DNA from: Bactericera cockerelli
Lineage: Eukaryota > Arthropoda > Insecta > Hemiptera > Triozidae
Reading direction: 5' to 3'
NCBI GenBank assembly: GCA_024516035.1
Contig: CM044956.1
Location: 9,039,997 to 9,103,996, forward strand
Length of the DNA stretch: 64,000 bases
The translations under genes were made by a program, and so were the position numbers. Numbering within the stretch: the first letter of the stretch is position 1; every line of letters starts with the position of its first letter. Of this stretch, positions 11,436 through 24,100 are shown piece after piece. The notes below the pieces were generated by a model. The model was not told the origin of the DNA and ran no database searches. It saw only the letters and a program-made list of their open reading frames with translations.

Positions 11436-13125
11436 CAGTATGTCTCAGAAGTCCTGGCAATGGCCTCATAACTTTTGAATGGGTACGAATTTTTGGATTC
11501 TGTTTGTTTCTAAGGATAGGAAGTGCCCTATGGCCAATTCACTGGTGATGTCAAAATCCAGGTTTGAACCCCGGAAGTGGCACTTTTTTGATCAAAATGG
11601 CCATTTCTTGAGAAATTTAAATAAGAAGGTATTTTTTAATTTCATATTATTAATTAACAAGTAAAAATACTGCATTCCTCAAAAAATAAATTTTCTATCA
11701 CTATCAGTGGCGGAGCTATGGTGGTTTCAAAATTAAAAATCTGTTTTTTTGAGACACCCTGTAGCTTTTGTACCGCGGGACTCAATACAGTCCTCAATGA
11801 TTTAAAATGACAAAAAAAGTGTCTTAGAAGTACTGAAATGGATAAAACTCCGATATATCACCTCCATCAGTGCCGGAGAGCAAAGTGTTTAAAGTCAATA
11901 ATACTTGTAAGATCACATTTTACCTATTATTTACCTAGGCTTCAATTATCCACGATACAAACACACAACCTTTACCAAATCGCAACTTTAGTGGGTATCA
12001 CAGCATTACAAGCCTAGTATAAGTAAGTATTCTTTCGAATTTCATTTAACTTGTAATGCCACCACTGAATGCTATTCTCAATTAAAGTATTTACTTATTT
12101 GTCTTGATGAGGTTGAGTGAACCGCCAACACACCCAACCACATAGTCGAGTTATAATATTTCCAGCTGAGAATCGAACCCGGGGATTCCGCAGTATCATC
12201 ACTGAATCTAGAAAGGGACACATTGGAGAAGAAACTCATTGCAATGCCATGAGGATTGAAGAGAGTAAACTTTTAAATCAAATAAATATTTAAGTAGTTA
12301 CCTACCTAGGTTCAGGAGTGAACTAATTTTGAACCTGCATGGTCCTGAATCAGGTTGACTCAAATCCATGATACATAGGTTATTAGGAAAAAAACAGGTA
12401 GGTAACTATTATGAATGTGGATAATTAGATATCTAGTTAATAGATAAATAAATCTGTTTCTCTTCACTTAACTAAGAGTTGAAGTTTGAAAACAATAATG
12501 TAGTAGGTAGGTACCTCTACACATTTTACTCAACTAATCAATATCTATTTGTTGTTGTTGTTGTCGTCATTCTAACAATTGTTCACAAACTAAAGTTGTT
12601 ATCGAACCCTTTTTCACTTCAAGACAATGCAACTAATAAAAATTGATTATTGTCATGAAAATAGGTCATTGTTATCCAACCCTCCGGCACAGATGAAGGT
12701 GAAATATCGGAGTTTTTACCATTTCAGTACTTCTAAGACACTTTTTTCGTCATTTTAAATCATTGAGGACTGTATTGAGTCCCGCGGTACCAAAGCTACA
12801 AGGTGTCTCAAAAAACCAGATTTTTAAGTTTGAAACCACCATGGCTCCGCCACTGATAGTGATAGAAAATTTATTTTTTGAGGAATGCAGTATTTTTATC
12901 TGTTAATTAATAATATAAAATTAAAAAAATACCTTCTCATTTAAATTTCTCAAGAAATGGCCATTTTTATCAAAAAAGTGCCACTTTCGGGGTTCGAACC
13001 TGGATTTTGACATCACCAGTGAATCGGCCATAGGGCACTTCCTATCCTTAGAAACAAACAGAATCTAAAAATTCGTACGCGTTCAAAAGTTATGAGGCCA
13101 TTGCCAGGACTTCTGAGACATACTG
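11436..13125. mobile_element. 1.69-kb long-terminal-inverted-repeat DNA element, TA target site
   Basis: Arms of about 444 bp (11436-11879 and 12682-13125) are inverted copies with scattered mismatches. The element starts CAGTATGTCTCAGAAGTCC, ends with its complement, and both ends are flanked by TA, as in Tc1/mariner-type insertion. The central about 800 bp (11880-12681) has no coding frame, so it is non-autonomous. It sits at TTTTATA|TATAGAAG, probably within Helitron sequence. Confidence 0.85.
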
Positions 13126-13299
13126 TATATAGAAGTGTTTTTTTTGTTACTACTATATTGATTTAAGTCATTGAACACTGAATGGTCAGAGGTGTGGGCC
13201 GTGGTTTCCCCATGATGTGGGCCGTGGTTTCCCCTTACTTGTTAGCTTAGTTGATGTATTATGTACATAATATTATTTAAGAACTGGTTTAAGATCATT

Positions 13300-14690
13300 A
13301 AGAATGTAAACCCAGAAAAGTGCGAAATACACTTCTGTTCGCAAGTCAATAACAAAGACGTGATTGATATGTTTAACTCGATTTCACCAGGTATTCGAGT
13401 AGTGAACGCATCAGAACTCAATCTTCTTGGCGCTCCAGTTTATGAAGAAGGTTTCACAAATAATGTTTGCCCAAAAGTCGATAATCTCAAACTGATGTTG
13501 GAAAGATTGAGAGATTTGAATGCTCATATTGGGTTTGTTCTTTTAAAGAACTGCTTATTAGTCCCCAAGCTCACATACCTGCTCAGAACCAGCCCATTCT
13601 GGAAATTCAAAGATGTCGTGCAATCCATTGACCACATACTGCACAGCACTCTCCAGCATATTCTTAATTCAAGACTTGATGAGACTCAATGGAATCAGGC
13701 GACGTTGCCAATCAGATATGGTGGGACTCTGACCTCGCCTTGTCCGCTTTCATCAGCTCTGCTCACGGTGTACAGGACCTAGTCTCACAACTTCTTCCTC
13801 AGGACGTTATGGTTCCTGTACATCTGCGAGATGAAGCTGTGGAATTGTGGCAATCTACTATTGGCGATTTACCCGAGGCTCATCATCACCACATTCAAAG
13901 AGAATGGGATAACATCCAATGTGAAAAAATTAAAATCAATCTTCCCTTGAATTCAAATGAGGACAAAGCTCGTTTCCTTGCTTTACAGACAAAAGAAGCA
14001 GGCGCCTGGCTACAAGTATACCCGTCCACCAACATTGGTACATTCATGGACGACACTTTTTTCAGAACCTGCGTTGGACTCCGTCTTGGATGTAAATTGT
14101 TCAAACCTCACCTGTGCAGCTGTGGTACAATGATTGACGAGAAAGGTTTACATGGACTGAGTTGTGCCAAAGGGAAGGGCCGCTTTCCAAGACACACGGA
14201 GCTAAACAACATCATCCATCGTGCTTTGTCTTCAATTCACATTCCGTCCACACTCGAACCTGTAGGACTCTGCCGTGAAGACGGCAAACGCCCCGACGGA
14301 ATTAGTTTGGTTCCTTGGTCATGTGGAAAAATGCTTGTTTGGGACTGCACTTGCACCAATACATTGGCAGACTCATACATACAACAAACGGCCAGATCAG
14401 TGGGAGCAGCAGCAGAAGAAGTTTCAAAAAGAAAAATGATTAAATATCGAAATATCATTGAACAAAATTTTATCTTCAAACCTTTAGCATTTGAAACCAT
14501 GGGACCCTGGGGAAGCGAGACGAAAGAGTTTGTGCGAGACGTTGGGAGAAAATTGGTGCATATAACGGGAGATCCCAGATCAAAAATCCACCTGAAACAG
14601 CGACTTAGCCTGGCGGTGCAGCGGGGGAATGCAGCAAGTATGCTTTCGGCTCTTCCCTCAGCTGAGTTTGTAGAAGTCTACGATCTCTAA
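13300..14690 (+). pseudogene. LINE polyprotein C-terminus: RT thumb, zinc motif, restriction-like nuclease
   Basis: Frame 1 (to about 13728) runs from NPEKCEIHF to the LPIRYGG motif; frame 2 (to 14690) continues with LALSAFISSAHG, a cysteine/histidine cluster (HLCSCGTMIDEKGLHGLSC), then KRPDGISLVP and LVWDCTC. RPD...D resembles a PD-(D/E)XK nuclease core as in R2-like LINEs. A small deletion near 13725-13732 shifts the frame, so this copy is not functional. Confidence 0.8.
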
Positions 14691-14765
14691 TTTTATTATT
14701 GTTTTATTTACATTTAAATATATTATTACATAGATGAAAGCTTTTTTAAAAAAAAAAAAAAAAAA
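13300..14765 (+). mobile_element. 5'-truncated non-LTR retrotransposon with target duplication
   Basis: A 13-bp target duplication GTTTAAGATCATT (13287-13299 and 14766-14778) flanks the element, which ends in poly(A) at about 14748-14765. It encodes only the C-terminal part of a reverse transcriptase (NPEKCE, LLKNCLLVPKLTYLLRTSPF) plus a zinc-binding and nuclease-like tail. Family assignment is tentative. Confidence 0.93.
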
Positions 14766-14778
14766 GTTTAAGATCATT

Positions 14779-15464
14779 GATTTAAAAACAAGAAATCTGG
14801 GGACTTAAACAACCACTTAATCCACTCACTAACTGATTCATACTAGCAATAGTTGATTATGATATAAATCATCTACATATTATGATAAGTGTACTGTAAG
14901 TATATTTTCAAGTTCATCCAAAAAGTAAAAAAAAATAACCAAAGTTACATAAATATGTGCAACACAACTTAAAAGAAAATAATTTGAGCCACTTTTCAAT
15001 CCTGATTTATGTCAGCATTGTTGGACTTTGGACACATCAAGGGGAATGTAAACCATTTAACACAGGAGAGCCAACCACTGGAAAATAACGAGAATTTGCC
15101 AACTTGGAAAAATGACCATTCTAATTGCCTTTCTCCGATGTGCGAGAAGTGACACAAAACTGCCCATTTGGGTTGTGGCTCAACACAAGTACATCGGATT
15201 ATGTCCCTTAGGAAGAACTGTAACTGATGTTGGGTAGTTCTGTACTGAAATCAGCCATACTAAAATATGTGTTTAACTTGAAGAAAAAAACAAACACAGA
15301 ACAAAACTTTTTACTTCATTTTACTCGTGATGACACTTATGGTAGGTACCTCTATCCATAGAAAAAGCTACATATTAGTTTGTTTTTTTAAAGTGTGAAA
15401 AGAGTCCTCAACATACAGAGCTGAAAAATATGATCTCGAACTTCTGGGTAACCTGTTTTTTACT
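14779..15464. other. Spacer with an old SINE-T4 piece
   Basis: 15115-15245 resembles the T4 body in minus orientation (GCGAGAAGTGACA, then CAACACAAG). The rest is AT-rich with nothing recognised. Confidence 0.5.
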
Positions 15465-16035
15465 TTCCTTATCCTATAATAAGGAAAATTATTGTATTCG
15501 TCGAAAATTTGACCTACCCAGTTTTTCACATTTCTGGACGAATCATAGCCTCAGGATACCAAAAAAGTTGTTTTCAGCCATTGGTCCGTGCGTCTGTGTG
15601 TGAACAGGATATCTCAAGAACGGTAAGACCTAGAGACTTGAAATTTGGTATGCAAATCAATTTTATACACCAGACGAACCACGAAACTTTTGGTTGAAAT
15701 CGGCCGCAAGCGCCGCTTCTATGAATTGATTAAAGATACAAAAAAAGTTAGAGAACAAAATTTTCTTAGATTAAAAAAATAATAGGGGTCTCTTCTTATC
15801 ATTTTTTTGATATCTTGAACTTTTTGGACCTCGGCCCCAATTTACCGGTATCTTGGGGGGGGACCCGCTTTGACTAACTTTTTTATTATTCATCCTAGAC
15901 GGGGATTGTGATTTGTGACATATCAAATCCAATGATTTTCAGGTGCTGATTACGAATTTGGCTTTGATTTTTAACTAGCCAGTAGCTTTTGGTCCTGTTC
16001 CCATACCTAATATGATAAGGAAAGTCGTATGATGT
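15465..16035 (+). mobile_element. Non-autonomous element K, copy 1
   Basis: Starts ACTTTCCTTATC and ends with GATAAGGAAAGTCG. A diverged inverted copy is at 21740-22375. Shared internal blocks include CCAGTTTTTCACATTTCTGG and GCCCCAATTTACCGGTATCT. No coding frame; class unknown. Confidence 0.75.
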
Positions 16036-16059
16036 TTACACCAGATTTTTTAACATTGT

Positions 16060-16620
16060 CTAGAGAATCGCAAACCAGCGTGAGTTAGGCGGGGAATAGC
16101 ATTCATCACAAGGGTTTGAATTGGAATGGTCTTTTAATCCAAGTTCCAAGCTCACTGGATGTTACTTAACTTTGGTGACAGAGCGAGAACTGGTTGTATC
16201 TCTATTCAACATAATAACGGAGGCTGGATTTTTACTGTTTTCCCAGAAAACCTAGCCAGTGCTCAGCGTCGATGGCACATTGAGCACACCATTTCATCAA
16301 GGTTGCCTCATCATTCAATCAAATTCGAACCCTTGTGATGTTGTTGGATATTTCCGGCACAACCAAGGGTAAAATCCTGGATTCGATATGACCAAGGAGT
16401 TGAAAAAATTCTTAACCAGCCAGCGACGATGCGATGGCACGTTGAGAGTAAGCAACGTCCAGCGAGTCGACTTGGATGGGTGAACATTCAAACTCGAACC
16501 TACGTGATGCTGGCTATTCCTGGCCCCACTCAGACTGGGTGAGGTTAATTTTAGTAGCTGCTTTGGATTCAACCCGATGCATTAAATAATCCTCATTGAT
16601 TTGAAAATGGAACCCATGTG
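16060..16620. repeat. Cluster of diverged SINE-5S copies
   Basis: 16065-16235 is a minus-strand copy (CACTGGATGTTACTTAACTT); 16425-16600 is a plus-strand copy (AAGCAACGTCCAGCGAG; GACTTGGATGGGTGA; CAGACTGGGTGAGGTTA). Older than the 9.6-kb copy by divergence. Confidence 0.8.
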
Positions 16621-16780
16621 ATGCTGGCTATTCATGATTTAATTTAATTTATTTATTCGACGGGTCAGAAACCCAATAATACAAGATTACAATATATGGA
16701 AATATTTACAGACAATTATACCTACACAATAAGAAAATAATAATAAACATAAAAACTATACTAAAGAAGACAGAACAGAA

Positions 16781-17062
16781 AAAAAGTCAGTGTGTGTGTG
16801 CGCGAGTGCGTATGTGTGTGCGTGTGTGGCTGTGTGTGTGTGTGTGTGTGTGTGGGTGTGTTTGTGTGTGTGTATGTGTGTGCGTGTGTGTGTGTGGGTG
16901 TGTTTGTGTGTGTGTATGTGTGTGTGGGTGCGTGTGTGTGTGTGTGGGTGTGTATGTGTGTGTGTGTGTGCGTGTGTGGGTGCGTGTGTGGCTGTGTGTG
17001 GGGGATATGTGTGTGTGTTTGTGGGTGTGTTTGTGTGCATGTGTGTGTGTGTGCGTGTGTGG

Positions 17063-17103
<41 letters not shown>
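16781..17103. repeat. TG/GTGTGTGC microsatellite, about 320 bp
   Basis: Nearly uninterrupted TG repeats with TGCG, TGGG and TATG variants. Open frames of Cys/Val in all phases here are artefacts. Confidence 0.97.
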
Positions 17104-17104
<1 letters not shown>

Positions 17105-18045
17105 TGAGGTTGTTGGTGTTTTTTATGTGTGAGTGGGTGTGGTATAGTTGTTAGGGCGAAACATGTAACAATAATAAATAATATATCGTGTTTCAGTGAA
17201 ACAGTCGTCTTATGTCGTTTATGTTACAGTTAAATAAATCTATAATACCTGTCCTCTCGGCCTCATTTGCTAGTCTTTGGATTCTCACAAAAGGGGAGTG
17301 CAACCCTATATTTGTCCGTCTGAAAGGAGGTTGGAAGGTTTCACAACTTCTGGTTTTTTTTAAACTAACTTTAAAATTTATCTCTTTCAGAAGGACAGGA
17401 CTATCTATTTTGTTGTCAAGTATTTTGTAGAGAGTGGTCAGATTCAACCCGATACGGTTAATAATAATCATAGATTTGAAAATTTGACCACGTGATAACG
17501 GTAATTAAATCGGTATGGTCGCGCTTTTCTCACTTATGTTCTATTCTATTGATTTCACCTACATGGTATCCCACAGATACATACCATAGAAATCGTTGGA
17601 AAAATAGAACTGGCAACAGTGTTGCACCTATCTTATCTCGAAATTTAAAAGTGCATGCGTATAGCATATTTATCTTATCAGTTTTTTCCTTATTAAATTC
17701 ATAATTTATTGTGAAAATTCTGTCCCATGCCGGTAGTCCATAGAAAATTAGAAACTGTGAAATCAGTTTTGGTTTCTTGTTAACACGTCTTCAAAACTTG
17801 CTAGCCTGTCTTTTGCCGGTGCACTGATTACTGATTCTTTATTACTGAAGGTGTTGTCCATTTTTATCAAACACTACCTACCACACTGTCCACACTACTA
17901 CCTTAAATTAACAGAACAGTTATCACTATCACTTGCCAGCAGCCAGTGTGTTTTTCGTCTTCGTGTTTTGTGTTTAAGACGATTTTAATTACTCTAATTA
18001 GCAAAGAACTTTTATCATCAATCAGAACTTTAGTTGAAAAGAAAA
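17104..18045. promoter_or_regulatory. Upstream region of GOT2 (promoter and 5' UTR)
   Basis: No repeat family recognised from about 17200. The 5' UTR must lie just upstream of the ATG at 18046. I do not see an unambiguous TATA box; the boundaries are inferred. Confidence 0.4.
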
Positions 18046-18143
18046 ATGGCAAGAAATTCATTGTGTGTGTTCAAATTGGCTGATAAATTATTCAAAGTTA
18101 ATGTTGATAAAAACTTGGCTTTTTATCTGACATCACGTCAAAG
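18046..18143 (+). CDS. Got2: GOT2 exon 1 (mitochondrial targeting leader)
   Basis: Codes 32 residues plus two bases. Rich in Lys/Arg and hydrophobics with no acidic cluster, ending TSRQ; donor GTAAGT. Confidence 0.85.
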
Positions 18144-21100
18144 GTAAGTGGTCAAAACTTTCTTATTTTCAGGTGTTTTTTCATTGCCTGTGGTTTTGTT
18201 TGAGTTATTTAAACAAATGTGTTGAAAATAATTCAGTGCTTTTGAAAGATAAAAATCAGTTTCTTGTTATATCTATTCATTAGCTCTAGGCTCTAGAGTT
18301 TTATGCTCAATTAAAGCCACTAGTCACTTAACATCACTTTCAACTGCACGGTCATATCACAACAGAGAGGTTCAACCCTCCATTTGCTAGAAACTTTCAA
18401 ACCAGCTACTCTAATTAACCTTACCATGCCTGAGTGGGGCTAGGTATACTTCACTTGGTACCTACTTTACTCATGGTGTTTTCACATGAAATCATGCAAA
18501 AAGTACTGTGGGAAAAGGAGAGATTATCAGTAGGTATTTCTAAAATAGCAAAGGAGACTTAATATATCAAGAAAATCCTGTTTGAGACCATCTAAACAAT
18601 TTAACATAGCTTATGCAGCTACTATAAAATCTCATGGTATTAGTAGTAGTAGTAGTAGTATTTATTTATTTTGATTGGGCACCAAGTTCTTCAAGTTCTT
18701 TTAACTGAAGATAGCTATTCTAGGCTGTATCTTGGTATTATTCGCCCTCTCATTTGCAAGAAACTTACAAACATGCTACCCACATTGACCTCACCCAGCC
18801 TGGGATGGGCCTTAATGCCAGCATCACAAAGTCTTCACCTCACTGGATGTTGCTTAACTTTCATGTTATTAAAACAACCAATTGGATGCCAAAATTAATG
18901 ACCTGGTTTGTTCTATGTTCAATCATCATTTTTAGGTCATTATTTGATAGGATTCCTGGACAGAGGTTTCTACCAAGAATTATTCCAGCTACAAATATTA
19001 ATCTTACTCAGTGGGGTTGTTTTAATGGGTCCTATTAACTTGAGGTCCAACCATTATTTTGTCCCAGTAGCTCAGTGGTCAAGGTGTCTCATCTATTAAC
19101 CCAGAGGTCATGGGTCCAAAACCCACTTGGGACATGACAAGATGTCCTCCCATTTGGGATTTTGACCACATAATAATATGTCTTGGGCTTACTGTTGGAA
19201 TAATAAGACATATTAGTCATAGTCTGACAGTATAAATAAGATGATATTAATTTTAAAACAGGATTAAAGTTAAGATAAGCCATACTGTCTCAAGTTGGGC
19301 TAGTTTCATAATTTAGCCCTTAGTTTAATAATATAACTATTGAGAACCTATTACCTACTTCTGAGTATATTTTATTAGGTACAATTATTTTATTTATTTG
19401 AGTAGGTACCAAGATTTTTCTACCTTTTTTATATTGTTTTAAATTAGGAAAGAAAGAAGAATTTACTTACCTTGTAAATCCAATTTTGTCTATTAATTTT
19501 GCTCTAAATGTTTGATATATCTAATACATACTCTTGAAAATTTGTCAGATATTTTTGAAATTTGTGTTTCTTTGGACCTGAAAATAACTTTTTTTGGTAC
19601 ATGTCTAAGTTTTTTGTTAGGTAGGTACTTCAAAGGTTTGTTTGATGGTATATTTGTTGATATATGGTTTTGAATATTGACCCACTTTTATTGGAAGGAC
19701 TTCAAAAATTCAGTAAAAAAGATGCATTAAGAAAATCTATAAAAGCAAAGAAAATAAAAAATAGGAAGTAAAGTACATATTATGTATATGTGAACTTATG
19801 TGTCACACTGTATAATTAAGTGCCTATTCTAAGGTCACTATAAGTAGATGACTGAAAAGGTTTACATCTTATTCTTATCAAATCCTGATGCAACATGGTG
19901 ATTGCTAATTTTTCAAACAGTGACTTGATTGATTTTTGGCAATTAATACCCAAGTCTTGTGTCTGAAGTGAGAACAGAATTTTAATAAACCTAACCTAAT
20001 TTCATTCACAGTGCATAGCTTTGTTTTAAAATATTCAGTGTGTACAATAAACTACACAGAGCTAATTGTTTTATGTTTTTTCCGCCTTCTTTTTCTCTAT
20101 GACTTATTTTAAGTTCCAGTACAATGACATAAAAATTGTGTGTCATATTTAGGTTTCCGAGAAGAAAAATACTAAAAAAATTAAATGGGTACCTACCTAC
20201 CTTCAAAACTAAATTCTGGCCTTATTTGTTAACTCATTACTTAAATACTTAATTGAATCATTGAAAGAGTAAATTGTTCTGTCTGTCCAATTATTATCAC
20301 AATTTAGTATTCTAAATGGACTTAGCCTAGAGAGCCATGAGAAAAAATAACTTCTCATTATTAATTGGTTCCTATGTGAATTATCAAAATATATACAGGG
20401 TTGCTGAAGTTTTATTAGACTTATTGTAAATGTAAAGGGTACCTAGTTCTCTAAAATCAACCTAAAATATGTGTAGGCTTCATCATCCTTCTTCTCATTA
20501 TATAATAGTTGAATTAAAAAATAATAATATTATAATAGAGATTGTCCAAAGACCAAAATATGGCCTAATAAAACAAAAAAATTCAAGGAGGTTTTTTAAT
20601 AGAATTTTACCAGGGTATGACATTGCCTGGAAATAAAATTATAACCATTATTTTAATTACAACTTAAAACTATTTGACAAAAATTAAATCATGTGTAGCA
20701 GTTCAAAAAAATAATAATAATAGGTATCACTCTTTAGTGGAAGGCAACCACCAGGCGAGGTTAATACTCACAGCATTTTCTACCACCTAACCCTTAGAAT
20801 CTTATTATTATGTGGTCACAAACTCAAACAAAATAATGACCCAAGTGTGTTAAAACTAGTATTAAATAGTATACTGTGTCTACATTTAATAACCAATACA
20901 GGATGATAATTTCCACTGCACTATTTTTTATCTGTGTGGATGCTATCAAAGCCAGGTAAAATTAACACAAAATATTGTTATAATATATTTATAACTGATC
21001 CAAGAGAATTCCTGGTCTCTCCAATTAAATCGAGTTTTTTTTTTTCTTCTTTCTCAGTGTCTCTTCAACTTCTCTATAGGTCATTCAAGATAAGGTTTTA

Positions 21101-24100
21101 CTCTCCAATTTGCTTTAAACTTACAAACCAGCTACCCCTGTCAACTCTACCCAGCCTAGGTTGGACCAAGCCTTCATCACAAGGGAATGAATTTGAGTGG
21201 TCAACCATCTGAGCCCTAACCTTGCTGGTCGTTGCTTAACTTCAGTGACAGAAAAAGAACTGAGCCTCATTCCAGAAAACACTCCCCCAAATCTGCCTCT
21301 CAACTGTTCTCTGATTGAAAGACCCCCCAATCAGAACATATTTGAATCAGAACTGGTTCAGATTGGTTTATCTGAACGAAATTTGACCGTTGAAAGCGAA
21401 ATTTGGGGATTTTGAGAGGAGAGAGAGAGAGTGCTTTCTGGAATGATGCCCTGGTATTCGAGGTGCCATAGACGATGGCTTAGATTTAGCCAGTGATTAC
21501 TTTACCACCGAATTTACCATCCTGTTCTGTTACAACAACATTTACCCACCGACGAGTAACATACACTCTTAGTACATAAAGCTACCAACAATGTCCAACT
21601 TAACCAACATTACTTATTTATAATACCAATGTACCTGACTGTAGAAATTTTATAGCATAGAGGTCACTGCCTCTTGGGAGAAAGTCTTGATCTATTTATT
21701 TTTATGAATGAATAAAAAAAATCTGGTGTAAACATCACACGACTTTCCTTATCCCCCAAAAAGGAGTCGAATTCCACCACTGGTGACTCAACGGTAACAG
21801 ATAACTAAAAACCAATGCCAAATTCGTAATCAGCACTTCAAAATCATTGAATTTGATATGTCACAACCCCCATGTAAGATGAATAATAAAAAAGTTAGTC
21901 AAAGCGGGTCCCCCCCAGATACCGGTAAATTGGGGCTGAGTTCGAAAAAGTTCAAGATATCAAAAAAATGATCAGAATAGACCCCTATTATTTTTTTAAT
22001 CTAAGAAAAAGTTGTACTCTAATTTTTTTTGTATCTTTAGCCAATTTAAAAAAGCGGCGCTTGCGGCTAATATTTGCGGCCCTGCGGCCGCAGTATGCGG
22101 CCGATTTCAACCAAAAGGTTCGTGGTTCGTCTGGTGTATAAAATAAATTTGTGTACCAAATTTCAAGTCTCTAGCTTTTACCGTTCTTGAGATATCCTGT
22201 TCACACACACACACACAGACAGACAGACAGACAGACAGACAGACGCACGGACCAATGGCTGAAAACAACTTTTTTGGTATCCTGAGGCCATGATTCGTCC
22301 AGAAATGTGAAAAACTGGGTAGGTCAAATTTTCGACGAATACAATACTTTCCTTATTATAAGATAAGGAAAGTAATAATCCTAAACATATTATAATATGA
22401 TGTAATCAAACCTACCTAATCAAGAATATTATTGATCCACCTATTGTTTGCTGTGAACTGTTCCTTTTAATCACTCAACTATTTCTTGTCTAGAACATGA
22501 TAAAATACATGAAATTTAGTTTTCACTTTTCTAAGATTAAAAATCCTTATTTTGTGTACCTTTTTGTACCTACCCGATAACACAGATTACACCAAAGTAC
22601 GAGTTCCTCTTATTAAATTGGACCCTAATTACAGGGATGACGACCTATGAAAATACAATCATAATTTTATCAGTACTCGTGAGAAGATAAAAGTCATAAT
22701 TGACGCAATTTCATCATTAAAATTAAATAATAAATATTGATTGTTTGTCCGATAGGTGTTGTTGTTATTGGTTCACCAACAGTTTATTATTATTTGTTTT
22801 CTGTGTACTGATGATGCTTTTTTCCGTGTGTTATTGCTGACGTTATCCTGTTTATTAGACAAATCTGTTTCACGTCTGTAGCTATTATAGTCTAGTGGTC
22901 ATGGCGTCGGTCTAGTAATCCAGAGGTCGCGGGTTTGAAACCCAGTCGGGACATGACATCCTCCCGTTTGGGATTTTGACTACAAAAAAGGGAGTTTAAG
23001 TCTTAGTCGAGCAGTATAAATAAGGCGATCTTATTATTATTAGTATTATTATTACTAGTTATAGTAAAGGGTAACCGACCTCTGTAGTTTTTTTTTTTAA
23101 GTGGGGTTTAACGTCGCTTTTAACTGCCATGGTCATATCACGACGGGGGTTTTACCCTCCATTCGCAGGAAACTCACAAACCTGCTACTCACATTGACCT
23201 CACCCAGCCTGAGTGGGGCCGGGAAAAGCCAGCGTCACGAGAATTAGAATTTGAATGGTCACCCATCCAAGTCTTAACCTCGCTGGATGTCGCTTAACTT
23301 CGGTGTTCTGAAGGGAACCGGTGTATTCAACATGCCATCGACGCTGGCTCTCTGTAGTTTGATCGATAGGGCGGCGGACTTGTAACCTGGAGGTCGGTGG
23401 CTCAAGTTCCGGTCTCAGCATAGATTTAGTAAAGCGAGTTTAAGTAGTAGTGATATCACGAAAGTGATTAACACAAATAGTGATATTTTTTTTAGTAAAA
23501 GGTACAGGCAATATAGAAATTCAAGAAATAAAACAAAACTTGATCAAACTTACCATATCCTCTTCAACTTTTTGGAGAGACAGATCAACAATATCAACAT
23601 CCTCTTTCACTTTAGTAAGGCGAGTTTGAGTAATTGTGACAAAATATATGTACCTACGTACCTACATCACTATTGTCTTCGTCTTGTTACACTAAACTTT
23701 GCCTTTTACCAAACCCACTGGGGTCGGCATTGGCCAACCGTTTCCTCATGGTTGAGGTTGGTTGGCTCTGGCACTTCTTTTTCCTAATTTTGCGGCTGTA
23801 TGCGCTTCCCAACGCCATTTTTTGTTTGCCGACTAAGTTTGCTGTTTATGAATAATAATAGAAATTAAAAAAAAAGTTATCATAGTTTTTCATCATAGCT
23901 TTAGTAAATGTTTGCAGAACTTGAGACTCGAACCACCGACCTCCGGTTACGAGTCCGCTTTCTATCGATCAACTACTGAGGCCGGTGCTATGAACATATT
24001 GAATAATAACGTTAAATACAAGAGTTACATATGACTTTTTATTTAACACAAATATTGTCGGTCCCGGCAACTCTCAGTGGCCAAGGCGTCTGTCAGGTAA

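Noticed and set aside
13689..14690. Host gene encoding a 333-residue protein
   Set aside because: Frame starts within the RT region of a LINE flanked by a 13-bp target duplication and poly(A).
16756..17154. Open frames of Cys/Val or His/Thr repeats in several phases
   Set aside because: They are read-through of a TG microsatellite with no start context or conserved features.
23200..23421. Conserved small protein seen at several places (motif [15 protein letters not shown])
   Set aside because: It is the chance translation of SINE-5S copies in one frame; no independent start, no selection expected.
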